Positions 44,578 through 53,956 of a DNA stretch of 64,000 bases are shown here, piece after piece. Each line of letters begins with the position of its first letter. The stretch's first letter is position 1. Position numbers and translations under genes: made by a program. The DNA lies in assembly GCA_027946555.1 (NCBI GenBank), contig JAPEVC010000164.1:19917-83916 (forward strand), read 5' to 3'. Below the pieces are notes generated by a model, which saw only the letters and a list, made by a program, of their open reading frames with translations, ran no database searches and had not been told where the DNA came from. Origin of the DNA: Gnomoniopsis sp. IMI 355080. Lineage: Eukaryota > Ascomycota > Sordariomycetes > Diaporthales > Gnomoniaceae.

Positions 44578-45541
44578 GTTGAACTCCTAGGGCGATGTAT
44601 TGAAGCTGTGAGTGGATGTTGAAGTCCGAGCACTGCCGTGCAAGCCCAAGTCTCGATAATTCAAGGGTTTCTCGCTTATCTGGATGTACGTCTGTAAATT
44701 ATATGATGAAGATAGAAGAGTAGAGAAAACTAAGTCGTGGGATATGGAGAATATGAAATAAATCCAAGCAGCAGAGGAGAGAACGCTTTTTTTAAATATA
44801 CATCTTGGGTTGGAACCAAATCACGGCTAGCGAGACTTGTCACAACTAGTTCCTGCCAAGCTACCATACTAGGCCAACCAATCTATTTCCACATGTCGTT
44901 CACTGGTCTAATCCACATTTATTGACAGTAGAGATCGTAAGTTCGTAACTAGCCAACGCTGGCTTACATAGCTCGAGGCCCTCAGGGTTCAAGGGCAACT
45001 ACCCAGGCGAACTTGCTACCACTAATTCTTACTAGCTCTTCAAATTCAGTCAGTTTCACTGTTTTGGCAGGGCCTTTGTCTGATGTGAACGTTGTCAGAT
45101 CAACGCCGGTTTACACAGCCTCGAGGTCCTCAGGGTCTAAGGCAAGTTGCGCAACTAACTACCCAGCCAATTGTATTCCTCTCAGTTCCATCAAGGTCCG
45201 CAAACTAAGCCATCTCTTCTTTCACATGCCTTCTGCTTGTCTGCTTTGCCATGATTAACGGTGTTAGATGATACCACTAATCAACGCTGCCACAATTCAA
45301 GGCCCCCCCCCCGGGAGTCCAATGGCAACTTGCCCTACCCCAGCCAACGCTACAAGCCAGGGGCTTCCCTGCACGAAATACATCCATCAAGAAACGGGCC
45401 GGGCCGAACATGGGATGAGTCAGGATCATACCACGGCTCCTGCGCTCCCCCCTGTCTACCCTACCTCGTCTCTCTACAGCTCAAAGCTGACAAGATATTA
45501 GCTTTTCTTTTCTCTAACTTTCTTGTATTCCAAGTTGTATC
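44578..45541. promoter_or_regulatory. Divergent region Q/P-rich gene / SDR with a degenerate direct repeat
   Basis: This 964-bp region contains two related segments: about 44,955-45,012 and 45,102-45,170 (offset 147 nt). They share AACGCTGG/AACGCCGG, TTACATAG/TTACACAG, TCGAGG, TCCTCAGGG or CCTCAGGG, and ACTACCCAG. Many differences are C/T transitions. A third, weaker trace lies at about 45,280-45,360. A C homopolymer run is at about 45,303-45,313. No gene is seen. Confidence 0.55.
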
Positions 45542-46369
45542 ATGATGGCCGAAGATAAACCAAAAGAAGCGACCGAGCTCTCACAGTCGCGTCCCACCAT
45601 CATAATCACGGGCGCGTCCTCCGGTCTCGGTCGTGCCTTTTTCGAGCACTTTGCAAATTCCTTAACCTCGCCATGGAGAGTTGTAGGGATAGATAAGCAA
45701 CTTTGGAAAGATGATGCCGGAACGGAGCACTCTACGTACTATCACCAGGGGAAGCCCGCCCTGAACATCGAGCTCGACGTGACAAGATCGGCCAATGAGT
45801 TACGCAAAGCGTTGCTCCTGGAAATTAACGAGAATGATCCCATACCTCTCGTCATACACTGCGCCGGCATACGTGGGCTCGTTCCGAAGGTTCCCATTCT
45901 AAACTCAGACGGTGTCGCCTCGGCTGAAACGCTCGAGGTCATGGATCCGGCGACTTTGATGCGGACATATGAGATCAACGTCGTGGGCACCTTCAACATC
46001 CTCAGCGCGCTTTTGCCCAATCTGAGACTGGCAGCCAAGGCAGAGCTCAACCCGAGGGTTGTGGTAATGTCTTCGCGAATGGGAAGCATTGCCGCCAACA
46101 AGGCGGGCGGCGGGTATGCATATCGTGCTAGCAAGGCGGCGCTGAATGCGGTGCTCAAAAGCATGAGCATTGATGTGCCCGATGTCTTCTTCGCGATGGT
46201 GCATCCGGGAAGAGTTGAGACTGGGCTGGTGAGTGTCAAGGAGGATGGAGCTATCAGCGTGGAAGAGAGTCTTGGGGATGTGATGCCTCTGATTGAGAGG
46301 TTTGGTGTGGATGAGAAGTTTTCGAGCGCATGTTTCCTGGATAGATATGGGGAGGTGCTTGCGTGGTAG
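45542..46369 (+). CDS. Short-chain dehydrogenase/reductase (SDR)
   Basis: Single exon, 275 residues. Classical SDR signals are present: dinucleotide-binding TGASSGLG at residues 23-30, HCAG where NNAG is usual (about 107-110), a Ser in VVMSSRMGS, and the catalytic YRASK with Tyr at about 194 and Lys at 198. A PGRVET motif (usual PG..T) follows. It oxidises or reduces a hydroxyl/keto group with NAD(P); the substrate cannot be read. The N-terminus begins with two Met codons. The HCAG change is a conservative departure from NNAG. It lies next to a ketopantoate-reductase-like gene 0.6 kb on, in the same direction, but no common pathway is shown. Confidence 0.9.
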   Translation: MMAEDKPKEATELSQSRPTIIITGASSGLGRAFFEHFANSLTSPWRVVGIDKQLWKDDAGTEHSTYYHQGKPALNIELDVTRSANELRKALLLEINENDPIPLVIHCAGIRGLVPKVPILNSDGVASAETLEVMDPATLMRTYEINVVGTFNILSALLPNLRLAAKAELNPRVVVMSSRMGSIAANKAGGGYAYRASKAALNAVLKSMSIDVPDVFFAMVHPGRVETGLVSVKEDGAISVEESLGDVMPLIERFGVDEKFSSACFLDRYGEVLAW

Positions 46370-46971
46370 GAATCTCGTTCCTACGGTCAATTAGAATAAA
46401 ATTTTGATATAATCGTATTTCATTGTCCCTTTAGATTCTAATCGCTTTGGAACTCTGTGTCAATCTAAGTGACGTCGGGGCTTTTTTCCCTTTTTTTATG
46501 GAGGGGGGGGGGTCCGTATAGATAAGGCTTATCGAGACCCTGACTCCGAGTTCGCGCAGATTCAAGTTGATTTCTCAATTGCATGTTCCTCCCACAACAA
46601 GGCCCAATTAGCAATTTCTCTTTTTCAACACAGCAAGCAACTTCAGAAAGCTGGCAAAGCTGCAATCAAGACATACTAGAATATTCACATTACTTTGATT
46701 GCCACCCATCTAGATCTTGCTTGCTAGATAGTGATTTTGTTCCGAAAGTTCGAGGACTTGAAACAAATACCTTCTTCTCCTTTCTATTGTATTGTGCTGG
46801 TGAATCATGGCTTGCACACTGTCACGCAAAGCCTCCCCATGGCTTTGCATACAAAAATCACCTCTCTATTGGAGACCTTGTTATCACTTTTCTCCCCCAC
46901 ACAGCTGCCACCTGCCAACAAGAAGTCGAACCTCAAGAAGACATCAATCAACAACAGCAAATACAGCAACG
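46370..46971. other. Intergenic region SDR to ketopantoate-reductase-like gene
   Basis: It holds a G-run (about 46,504-46,512) and, close to the next ATG, an A/C-rich leader with CAA repeats (about 46,940-46,970). In-frame upstream ATG 46,807 and an overlapping out-of-frame ATG ORF from 46,583 are discussed under findings and rejected items. Confidence 0.45.
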
Positions 46972-48314
46972 ATGCCCACTTCCACCACCACCAATAAATC
47001 CAGGGTTCTCCTGGTGGGCACTGGCGCCATTGGAACCATGGCAGCCTTTGCCCTTGAGAAAGGAGGCAAAGCCAGCGTCACTGCGGTCCTGCGCTCCAGC
47101 TTCTCTATTGTCGACAAGCAAGGCTTCACCATCAAGTCGATTGAGCACGGTGAGACCAGTGGCTGGAAGCCAACCAGCAGTATGTTGCTCCAACTTTCCA
47201 TTGAAACTCTTCGTCTTTTCCTAGAGTATTTGAGATTGACATGTTACTGAGCAAATTTGCAGTCCTCAACAAGATTCCCGACGTATCTTGTGAGCCTGTG
47301 GAGCCGTTCGACTTCGTGGTGGTGACTACCAAGAACGTGAAGGATGTGCCTCCATCTGTTGAAGATGTCATCGCTCCAGCCATCACCCGTGGCCACACAG
47401 CCATCCTGTTGCTTCAGAACGGCCTGAACATCGATCGTCCTATTGTCAAAGCCTTCCCGTACAATCCAGTCCTCTCTGGCATCACAGTCATGGGTGCCAA
47501 AGAGCACCCCAAGGGAACTATTGAGCACAACAATTACGACATTTCCTATGTTGTAAGTATCATACTGCCTTTCCATGTTTTTGGCTTTGTTTTGCCAAGT
47601 TGGGTTGATTTTCATTGGTCTAGTCACAGGCTGCTGAGATCATGCTAAACAGAGGAAAAAGTGAACTGACACAGACTACAGGGTGCTTTTGACAATCCCA
47701 ATATCCCATCCGAGAAGTCTGCTGCCAGCGCCCAGAAATTCGTCGAGATGTACGACGCCTGCCCCAACATCAAGTGTCACTATGACGAAGATGTGCCTTT
47801 CAACCGTTGGAAGAAGCTCCTCTACAACGCCAGCTACAACAGTGTCGCCACGATCCTGCGTATGGATACGGCCCGGATGCGCTTTAGCGAGCACGTTATT
47901 GTAAGTACTCATGTCTTTTCCCTTTAAGATTGAATTCACACCAACAACGAAAAACCTTAGGACGAGCTGATCCGGCCCATCATGCTGGAGATCGTTGCGA
48001 CCGCCAAGGCCAAGGGTGTCCAGCTGCCCCTGGAGCTGGTCGAGAAGATCATCACCGTCGATCTATACGAGTCGTTCTTCAAGCCAAGCATGTGTCAGGA
48101 TATCGAGAAGGGCAACTTCATCGAGTTCGAGAACATCATTGGCGAACCCCTGCGCGAGGCGGAGAAGCTGGGTGTCCCCACGCCTACGCTCAAGGTGGTG
48201 TATTCCCTGCTCAAGGGTCTGCAGTTCCAGGTCAAGGAGGCTAAGGGTCTGGTGGAGGTTCCCAAGAAGAGCACACCCGAGTTGAAGTACGGTGACAAGG
48301 ATGAGCAGTGGTGA
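46972..48314 (+). CDS. Ketopantoate reductase-like protein (ApbA/PanE family)
   Basis: Four exons (46972..47179, 47263..47552, 47682..47900, 47961..48314) give 356 residues; donors are GTATGT, GTAAGT and GTAAGT. A Rossmann motif VGTGAIG is at residues 15-21, then FDFVVVTTKNV and LLLQNGLNI, as in ApbA/PanE. The catalytic Lys lies in NRWKKLLYNASYNS near 205, and the C-terminal helical domain begins near RPIMLEIVATAKAKGV and keeps PSMCQDIEKGN, the substrate-binding segment. Bona fide enzymes reduce ketopantoate to pantoate for pantothenate and CoA synthesis; fungi carry several paralogues, so the substrate is not certain. The start at 46,972 sits directly before the Rossmann fold and after a CAA-rich leader typical of a 5' UTR. 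Confidence 0.88.
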
Positions 48315-48998
48315 TTCACTAGGGAAAATTTGCCGGTCTGACTGATAGTTTATCGCGCAACGGTTGGGTAGTCTGGCAACAAGACCATGGTACGCGTAGA
48401 TTCTTGCATTTGCTTCCATAGAGAATCTGGAACATGCCAGCGGTGTTTTAATTTTGACCCGAATCAACGTGTTTGAGTGTCCCGATTAATCTTCGGTCTC
48501 GTGATTGAGGAAGGCCCTGTAATCTAATAATGTGTGCATTCTAATTCTTAGTATCTCCGAGTCTGGATTACTTCATGGCCACCAAAAACCTCAACCTTTT
48601 CCATTCTTGACCCTCCCATTGCGTTTTCCTTCCAATATGTTCCATAGCACTGGAAATTTCGGTGCAGGTCACCCACAATGTCATTTCAATCTCAATCCAC
48701 ACCACGACATTTATCCCCAGATCTCCTTCATCCAGATCTCGTCTCTATCCTGTCCCGGATTCCCCCACAGTGCCTTAGATTTGAGTAACTTCGGAAATGC
48801 TCTCAACCTATCCTGTGCCCAATTGGGCCTCTGACATTGCTTCACGCAAAGTTGGTTCTGCCCTTTCCAAACTCTTCACATCAACGCCCAGATGCTGGTC
48901 GCTGCAAAGTCAACAGAGCCGAAAAATTATGCAAATATACTGCATATGATTGCCGCACTTATTCCAGTCGACAGGACATGCCAGTCCCTTAATTAGTT
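48315..48998. other. Convergent intergenic region PanE-like / RRM gene
   Basis: These 684 bp hold two 3' ends. The only longer frame (48,532-48,834, +) starts at GTG and has no features. Nothing else is seen. Confidence 0.35.
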
Positions 48999-51294
48999 CT
49001 AAGACATCGCACCAGAACCACCGGGGGTGCTCAAATTGCTGTATGGGACGGAGCCATCCTCTGGAACAGGCGCGAGAAGCTGGTCAAACTGTTTCTGGCC
49101 AGGCATAACCAGATACTGTGCACAAGGATCGGTAGCATACCTGATGTGAACACAAGGATACATACGCTGCAGGAGCTTGTAAGCCGAGCTAGCCTGGGCT
49201 CTCATGGAACCGAAACGCCACTCCATGACACGGGCGTCGCTGAACTCAGCCAGCACCTCAACTGCCTCATCCTCGAACTTGAAGTGGTTCTCGAACAGGC
49301 TGCGAAGGAACTTTTCGTTCACGATGGCCTTGTCTCCTCGAATCTCAATCGCCCGCGAGGTCGGTTCGGTGTACTGCTGCTCCGCAACACGTTGCTTGTT
49401 GTAAATGACCGAAATTCGCCGGCCTTCGAGAAAGATACCGGGCTTACGAGCAATGTTCAAGAGACGTCTGGCCTCAATGGGGTGGTAGAAGACGATCTTG
49501 GCTGCAGCGTGACGGTGCCTTGGCTCCTCGGGAGCATTGATCACCGTAGCCCAGACACGGCCTGGGCGGTGGTGCATCAGCGTCTGGAGGAGGTCTTTGG
49601 TGGTGCACTCGGAAGGCAGGTTCGTGATCCAGACGGCGCAATTCTGGTCATCTGGAATCTTTGCCGAGAGGTTGCGAGGGTTCTCATGGTTGCCGTGGTA
49701 GTTCAGGGAGACGCCGTTCTCCACGCGCCAGGCGATATCCTTCTCGCTCAACGGCTGCTTGTATGCATCAGGATTGAGCACCGCGTTCATAGGGCGGAAG
49801 GGCTCAAAGGTGCGACGGGTCTTGTCGCGCTTGCCGATGGCGCCGGGAGCGGAGGATGTGGACTGCGTGGTAGTCAAGGCTTGAGAGAAGGGCGGCAAGA
49901 TAACTCGAGAAGAACTCTGGGCTATTTGAGGGCCGGTAGATTGGGACTGAGTATCTCGTGGCTTGTCGCCGCGGCCAAAGGTAGAAGTCGGTCGCCACAT
50001 TCCATTCTGGCGATTCTCCCTGCTCCTCCAATTTGGCATGCGGATCCAAGAAGAACGAGGTCGAGTGACCGTGAGACTCTTCTGCTCTTCAAACACTTCT
50101 GCGACCTGTTCAAGGTTCTGGATCGTTGCAGTGCGTCGAGGGATAAAAGGGGGGGCGCGGGGGTTGTGGACTGTTGGCGTGCTCTTGGTGGTCTCATCGC
50201 CATCAGCCTTATAAGTAGGGAGGATTAGATCGCCTGTGAGACTGGATCGCTCTTTGTGACCCACTCTGATCGCAGGCATCTGCGAAAGGTCTGCAGGGTT
50301 GTTTGAAAAAGTCATCGGCATGGCATCCACAGCAGCCTGTAGCGACGCAATGTACTCATTCCATCCCTTGGTACCAGGCTGTGGAACCACAGTGGCAGGA
50401 TGAGAGGCGTACTGAGCGTCAACGTAGGACTTGACATCCTCTCCCAATCTACGCCGCTGTACCTTGATATCAGACATGGCTGTGACCAGACCTCCTTGCA
50501 GACCATCAGGAAAGAAGGGAGATTCAGGAGTGCTTGCACCACCGTCAACATCTCCAGCCGCTGGAAAGAATTCCGCAAAACGAGACTTTCGGGCTGAAAA
50601 GATTGGAGGACTCAATGGTTGTCCGCTTGCAGAGCCGAGAGAGGCCAAGGCGTTGAAACCTGCTGGAGCTTTGCAGTTCGAGGTTACGCCTGTCCAGATG
50701 GACAGCACGGGGTGAGCAGAGCTGGCCTTCTTCTTGATAGATGCGTGTTTGGGATCGTTCTCAATGGCGGACACGTCGTTAGAGCTGGTCTGGCTGATGA
50801 AGGACAGGCGAGACTCGTTGCCATATTCACTGGCACTGGCACTCGTGGGTATGAGAGACGATAGATGATCGATGCGAGTGGCCTGATCGGGCATGTCGAC
50901 GTTTGCCTCGGCCAAGGGCTTCGTAGCTTTGAACTCCATCATGTTGAATAGGTCAGAGACGGTTGAGACTAGAGCATGATGTGTAAGTGAATGCCTCACG
51001 ATCTCGCTTGGTGAAGATATGCGAAGGGGATGAGAAACGGCTTCGTTTTGAAGCCAGTGAAGGAATAGAGTGTATGAGTGAGACTTGGGGGGTTTGAGCA
51101 GGCCACATGTTTCTTTCTGAGCATCAGGGGTGGGACTTACCTTCATCCTTTTGAGTCAAAACATTATCAACAGTCCCATCCTTGATATCCTCCTTCTGGT
51201 TCAGGAGCTGAGCTGGGTCCAGAGCTGAGGCAGCAGCAGCATATGAGATGGGAATCTGGGAAGATGCCATCTCTGCTTGCTTGTGAGTAGTCAT
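48999..51294 (-). CDS. RNA-recognition-motif protein
   Basis: Exons 51141..51294 and 48999..50968 encode 707 residues; the 172-nt intron has donor GTAAGT and acceptor CTCTAG. The first in-frame ATG (51,294) is used; another ATG eight codons on (MASSQIPISY) is a possible alternative. Residues 1-480 are mostly disordered and Ser/Pro/Thr-rich. An RRM fold lies at about 490-565: RNP2-like CAVWITNLPSECTTKDLLQT, then AAKIVFYHPIEARRLL as RNP1-like, then GRRISVIYNKQ. The C-terminal region (RAIEIRGDKAIVNEKFLRSL, FEDEAVEVLAEFSDARVMEW) has the shape of a second, degenerate RRM. No named orthologue is recalled. Its 5' side abuts the repeat block at 51.4-53.9 kb, which may carry part of its promoter or leader. 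Confidence 0.82.
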
Positions 51295-51489
51295 GAGCAA
51301 AGGTTTTTGTGAGGGAACGTTTAACCTGGGATGGAGAAGTGTTGAACACACTTTGATCAGACCCGCTTGCGACGCACCTTCTTAGTTTTGACTGAGTCCA
51401 AGAGAGAATGACGCTGAGGGGCACAGTTGATGTGTCTGATACTTGAGACTGAAATCTCCCACAGAGGCAGATGTCTGTGATGTCACCAG

Positions 51490-51780
51490 CTAAGTCTACG
51501 TCGCTGGTTCGGAAGCGACGATTTGGAATAGCAAGATTGTGTGATGAAAGAAATTCAACTAACAGATGTCCCTGGTGTGGTGGCTCGAGGTTTCTGTGTC
51601 CAGTTGAGAATATGTCGCCGACTTGGAAGCGACGATGTGGAATAGCAAGATTATATGATGGATGAAAGACAACTGAAAGATACCTGTGGTGTGATGGCTT
51701 GAGATTCCTGTATCTTGTTGAGTCTTCGTCGCTACTTCAGAAGCGACGATATGAAATAGCAAGATTATGTGATTAAAACA
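51490..51780. repeat. 114-nt tandem array with conserved hairpin
   Basis: The string GAAGCGACGAT begins at 51,512, 51,626 and 51,740: a period of exactly 114 nt twice. Each copy continues GGAATAGCAAGATT (third copy GAAATAGCAAGATT). In copies 1 and 3 the start is the right arm of a perfect hairpin, CGTCGCT, 8-nt loop, AGCGACG; copy 2 keeps GTCGC/GCGAC. The right-hand part of each unit (GTGTGGTGGCTCGAG / GTGTGATGGCTTGAG) is also shared between copies 1 and 2. Confidence 0.85.
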
Positions 51781-51974
51781 AGCCAAATACCAGATGTGAT
51801 GTCTTCCAAGGTAGTGATGGAAATGGAAAAATGCTAAGCCAGCCTGATGATAGTCAGGCAATATGATAAAGGATAGAAGAAACTTGAGATAAGTGGAGGT
51901 ATTGTGATTGAGTCGGGGAGACGAAGGTCATTAAAGAGAGCTGGCTGGGTCAGATTTTGTATTGTTGGTGGGAG

Positions 51975-52740
51975 CAAAAATTCAGTGACTCCAAACCGGC
52001 AAGGTTGGTGATATCTCCACCTGAATCACTGGCGTTGTGACTGCCGTCGTGACTACTGTTACAAGCCTGACTCTGAGGGCAAGGAGAGGTAATGTGAGAG
52101 CAGGATTTAGGACTTGATGCAATATAATTGAAGATATGAGAAAGATATTAAAGAGTAAGCTGGCTCAGGCAGATTTAGTATTTCTTGAAGGGAGCGCAAA
52201 AAGTGCACTGACTTCAAGGCGGCGAAGTTGGTGATGCTTCCACCTGGATCACTGTCGTCGTGACTGCTGTTGCAAGCCTGATGTCAAGGGCAAGGAGGGG
52301 GAATATGATAAAGTAGAGAGAAACTTAGAATAAGTTGGAGTTGTGTGGTTGGAGATGAGAAGGAGATTATTGAGAAGAAAGAAGATTGGGCAAATTTGGT
52401 ATTCGCTGCTGGGTGCCGAAAGTTGCAGTGACTTGATGTCGACGAGGTTATGGATATCTTCATCTGAGTCACTATAGTCGTGACTGCCGTTCGAAGCTTG
52501 GACTCAAGGAATTAGAGAATATCTACACAGGAAGAGGCAATATAACAGAAGAGAGAGGAAGTTGATATAGGATGAGGTTATATGACTGAAGTTGTGATGA
52601 AGAATATTGAAAAGAGTGCTGATTTGTGGGACAATTTTGGATTTGCTGCTGGGTGCTAAAACTTGCAGTGACTCCCCGACGAGGTCGGTGGTATCTTAGC
52701 TGAATTCCTGGCGTCGCGACTGCTGTTATAAGTATGAACT
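51975..52740. repeat. Four degenerate direct repeats, about 220-240 nt apart
   Basis: The core CAGTGACT(T/C)... recurs at 51,983, 52,206, 52,426 and 52,666 (spacings 223, 220 and 240 nt). Each core of about 75-90 nt holds an element like GTTGGTGATATCTCCACCTGAATCACT followed by a GTCGTGACTGC(C/T)GTT string. Between cores the sequence diverges except for purine-rich runs such as GGCAAGGAG. The spacing is roughly twice the 114-nt unit next door, which may be coincidence. Confidence 0.75.
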
Positions 52741-53956
52741 CATATATTAGGACGAGTGACACATATTAGGCCAAGGACATGGACTTTCTGGCCTGGTGAT
52801 AAGGTCCGGTACAACTAAGATTTTCCAATGAAGTAAAATATTAAGTATTTGTAGTATGAAATGACTTCATGGCCAAGGTGAATAGTATTGGTGTATGTAA
52901 GACTATATCAGCATGTAAGTAGGAATAGAAATGCTATACATATTAGACCAGATAATCTCAACAGGCTCAATAACAAGACCTTACAAGGTATAGTTCAAGA
53001 CAGTGGGCCTGACACCTGAGCGGTGCAGAATGTCTATCATATTGATAAGTCTGTGTAAACAATATATATGAATAGTCATATTATACACTTTTCATTGGGA
53101 AAATAGGCTGTCAGGGTGTACTGGAACGGCCTTGGAGCAATTCTGGTTGAAACATGGCTTTCAAATCAGCCTCGATGAGTGGATCACATAAGCCTGAGAC
53201 AACAGTCTTGTGCTATCTGGGCACTGAAATGTAAGGTAAAATCTCAACAATGGCATGAGTTATAGGCAGTGCTTTCTCATGGCATGGAGAATGAAACTTG
53301 GCTGCTGTAGCAGGCAGAAACCTCCAACCAAGCCAATGGAGCCTAGAGCAGGAAGCTAGACTGGCAAAGCCTTCAGTGAAAAGCAACTTTTAGCTGCTGC
53401 AAATATGTGGTGGCCTGTATAAACCTGAAATGGTAGATAATCCAAATAGCCCCTTCACTAGAAAACATTAGCGAATAGGACCTCGCCTTGTCTTAGACTC
53501 GCTATTGGAGAAATGGCAGGACAATCAGCTGAGTGACATAGGACTAGCCAAGTTCAGGTGGTTGATCTATCTGGTTTAAGCTCTTGAAAATCGAAACAAA
53601 CATGTTTGGGGTTGTGTGTCTGACATTCAACACATCAAAGTTCGCACAAGGCTGGAACTTTCCTGATCCAGAACCCCTGTAAAAGACTACATCTTAGTGG
53701 CAAGGCTGAAAGCTAATCACATTGCTTACCCCCACAATCAGGACTGGGAGAAGGTAGTTCTAATTCAATCAATAGAAAATCATTCATGGTATTGAGCAAG
53801 TGTATGCAAGTTCAAGCCAATGATATTTGAATCGCACAAAACTCCGGATATGAATGCCCTCTAGCCCACATCAAACCCGAACGCCAGCGGTTGATGCCGT
53901 GCTCATCACGACCAAGACAGCCAAAACCATCTTTAAGACCAAACCAATCAAGTGCC

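Larger units (their letters stand above)
51295..53956. other. Gene-free, repeat-bearing block upstream of the RRM gene
   Basis: This 2.66-kb region has no convincing gene. From about 51,490 to 51,780 there is a 114-nt tandem array; from about 51,975 to 52,740 four degenerate copies at 220-240 nt spacing; and from 52,801 to 53,820 a strongly CpG-poor stretch with no repeats that I can see. It adjoins the POL2 3' end. Confidence 0.6.

Noticed and set aside
43983..44582. 199-codon + frame with EVGKAGDGID repeats
   Set aside because: It exists only because the minisatellite is open in several frames and lacks a non-repetitive part.
46583..47224. 213-codon ATG frame overlapping the start of the PanE-like gene
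   Set aside because: It is out of frame with the Rossmann fold, runs through an intron of that gene, and has no motif; at most an overlapping upstream ORF.
48532..48834. 100-codon + frame after the PanE-like gene
   Set aside because: It begins with GTG and its composition looks random; it lies in a convergent 3' region.
51559..51861. 100-codon minus frame with HHIILLFHIVAS repeats
   Set aside because: It follows the 114-nt array (114 is divisible by three) and has no plausible start or unique sequence; treated as a consequence of the repeat.
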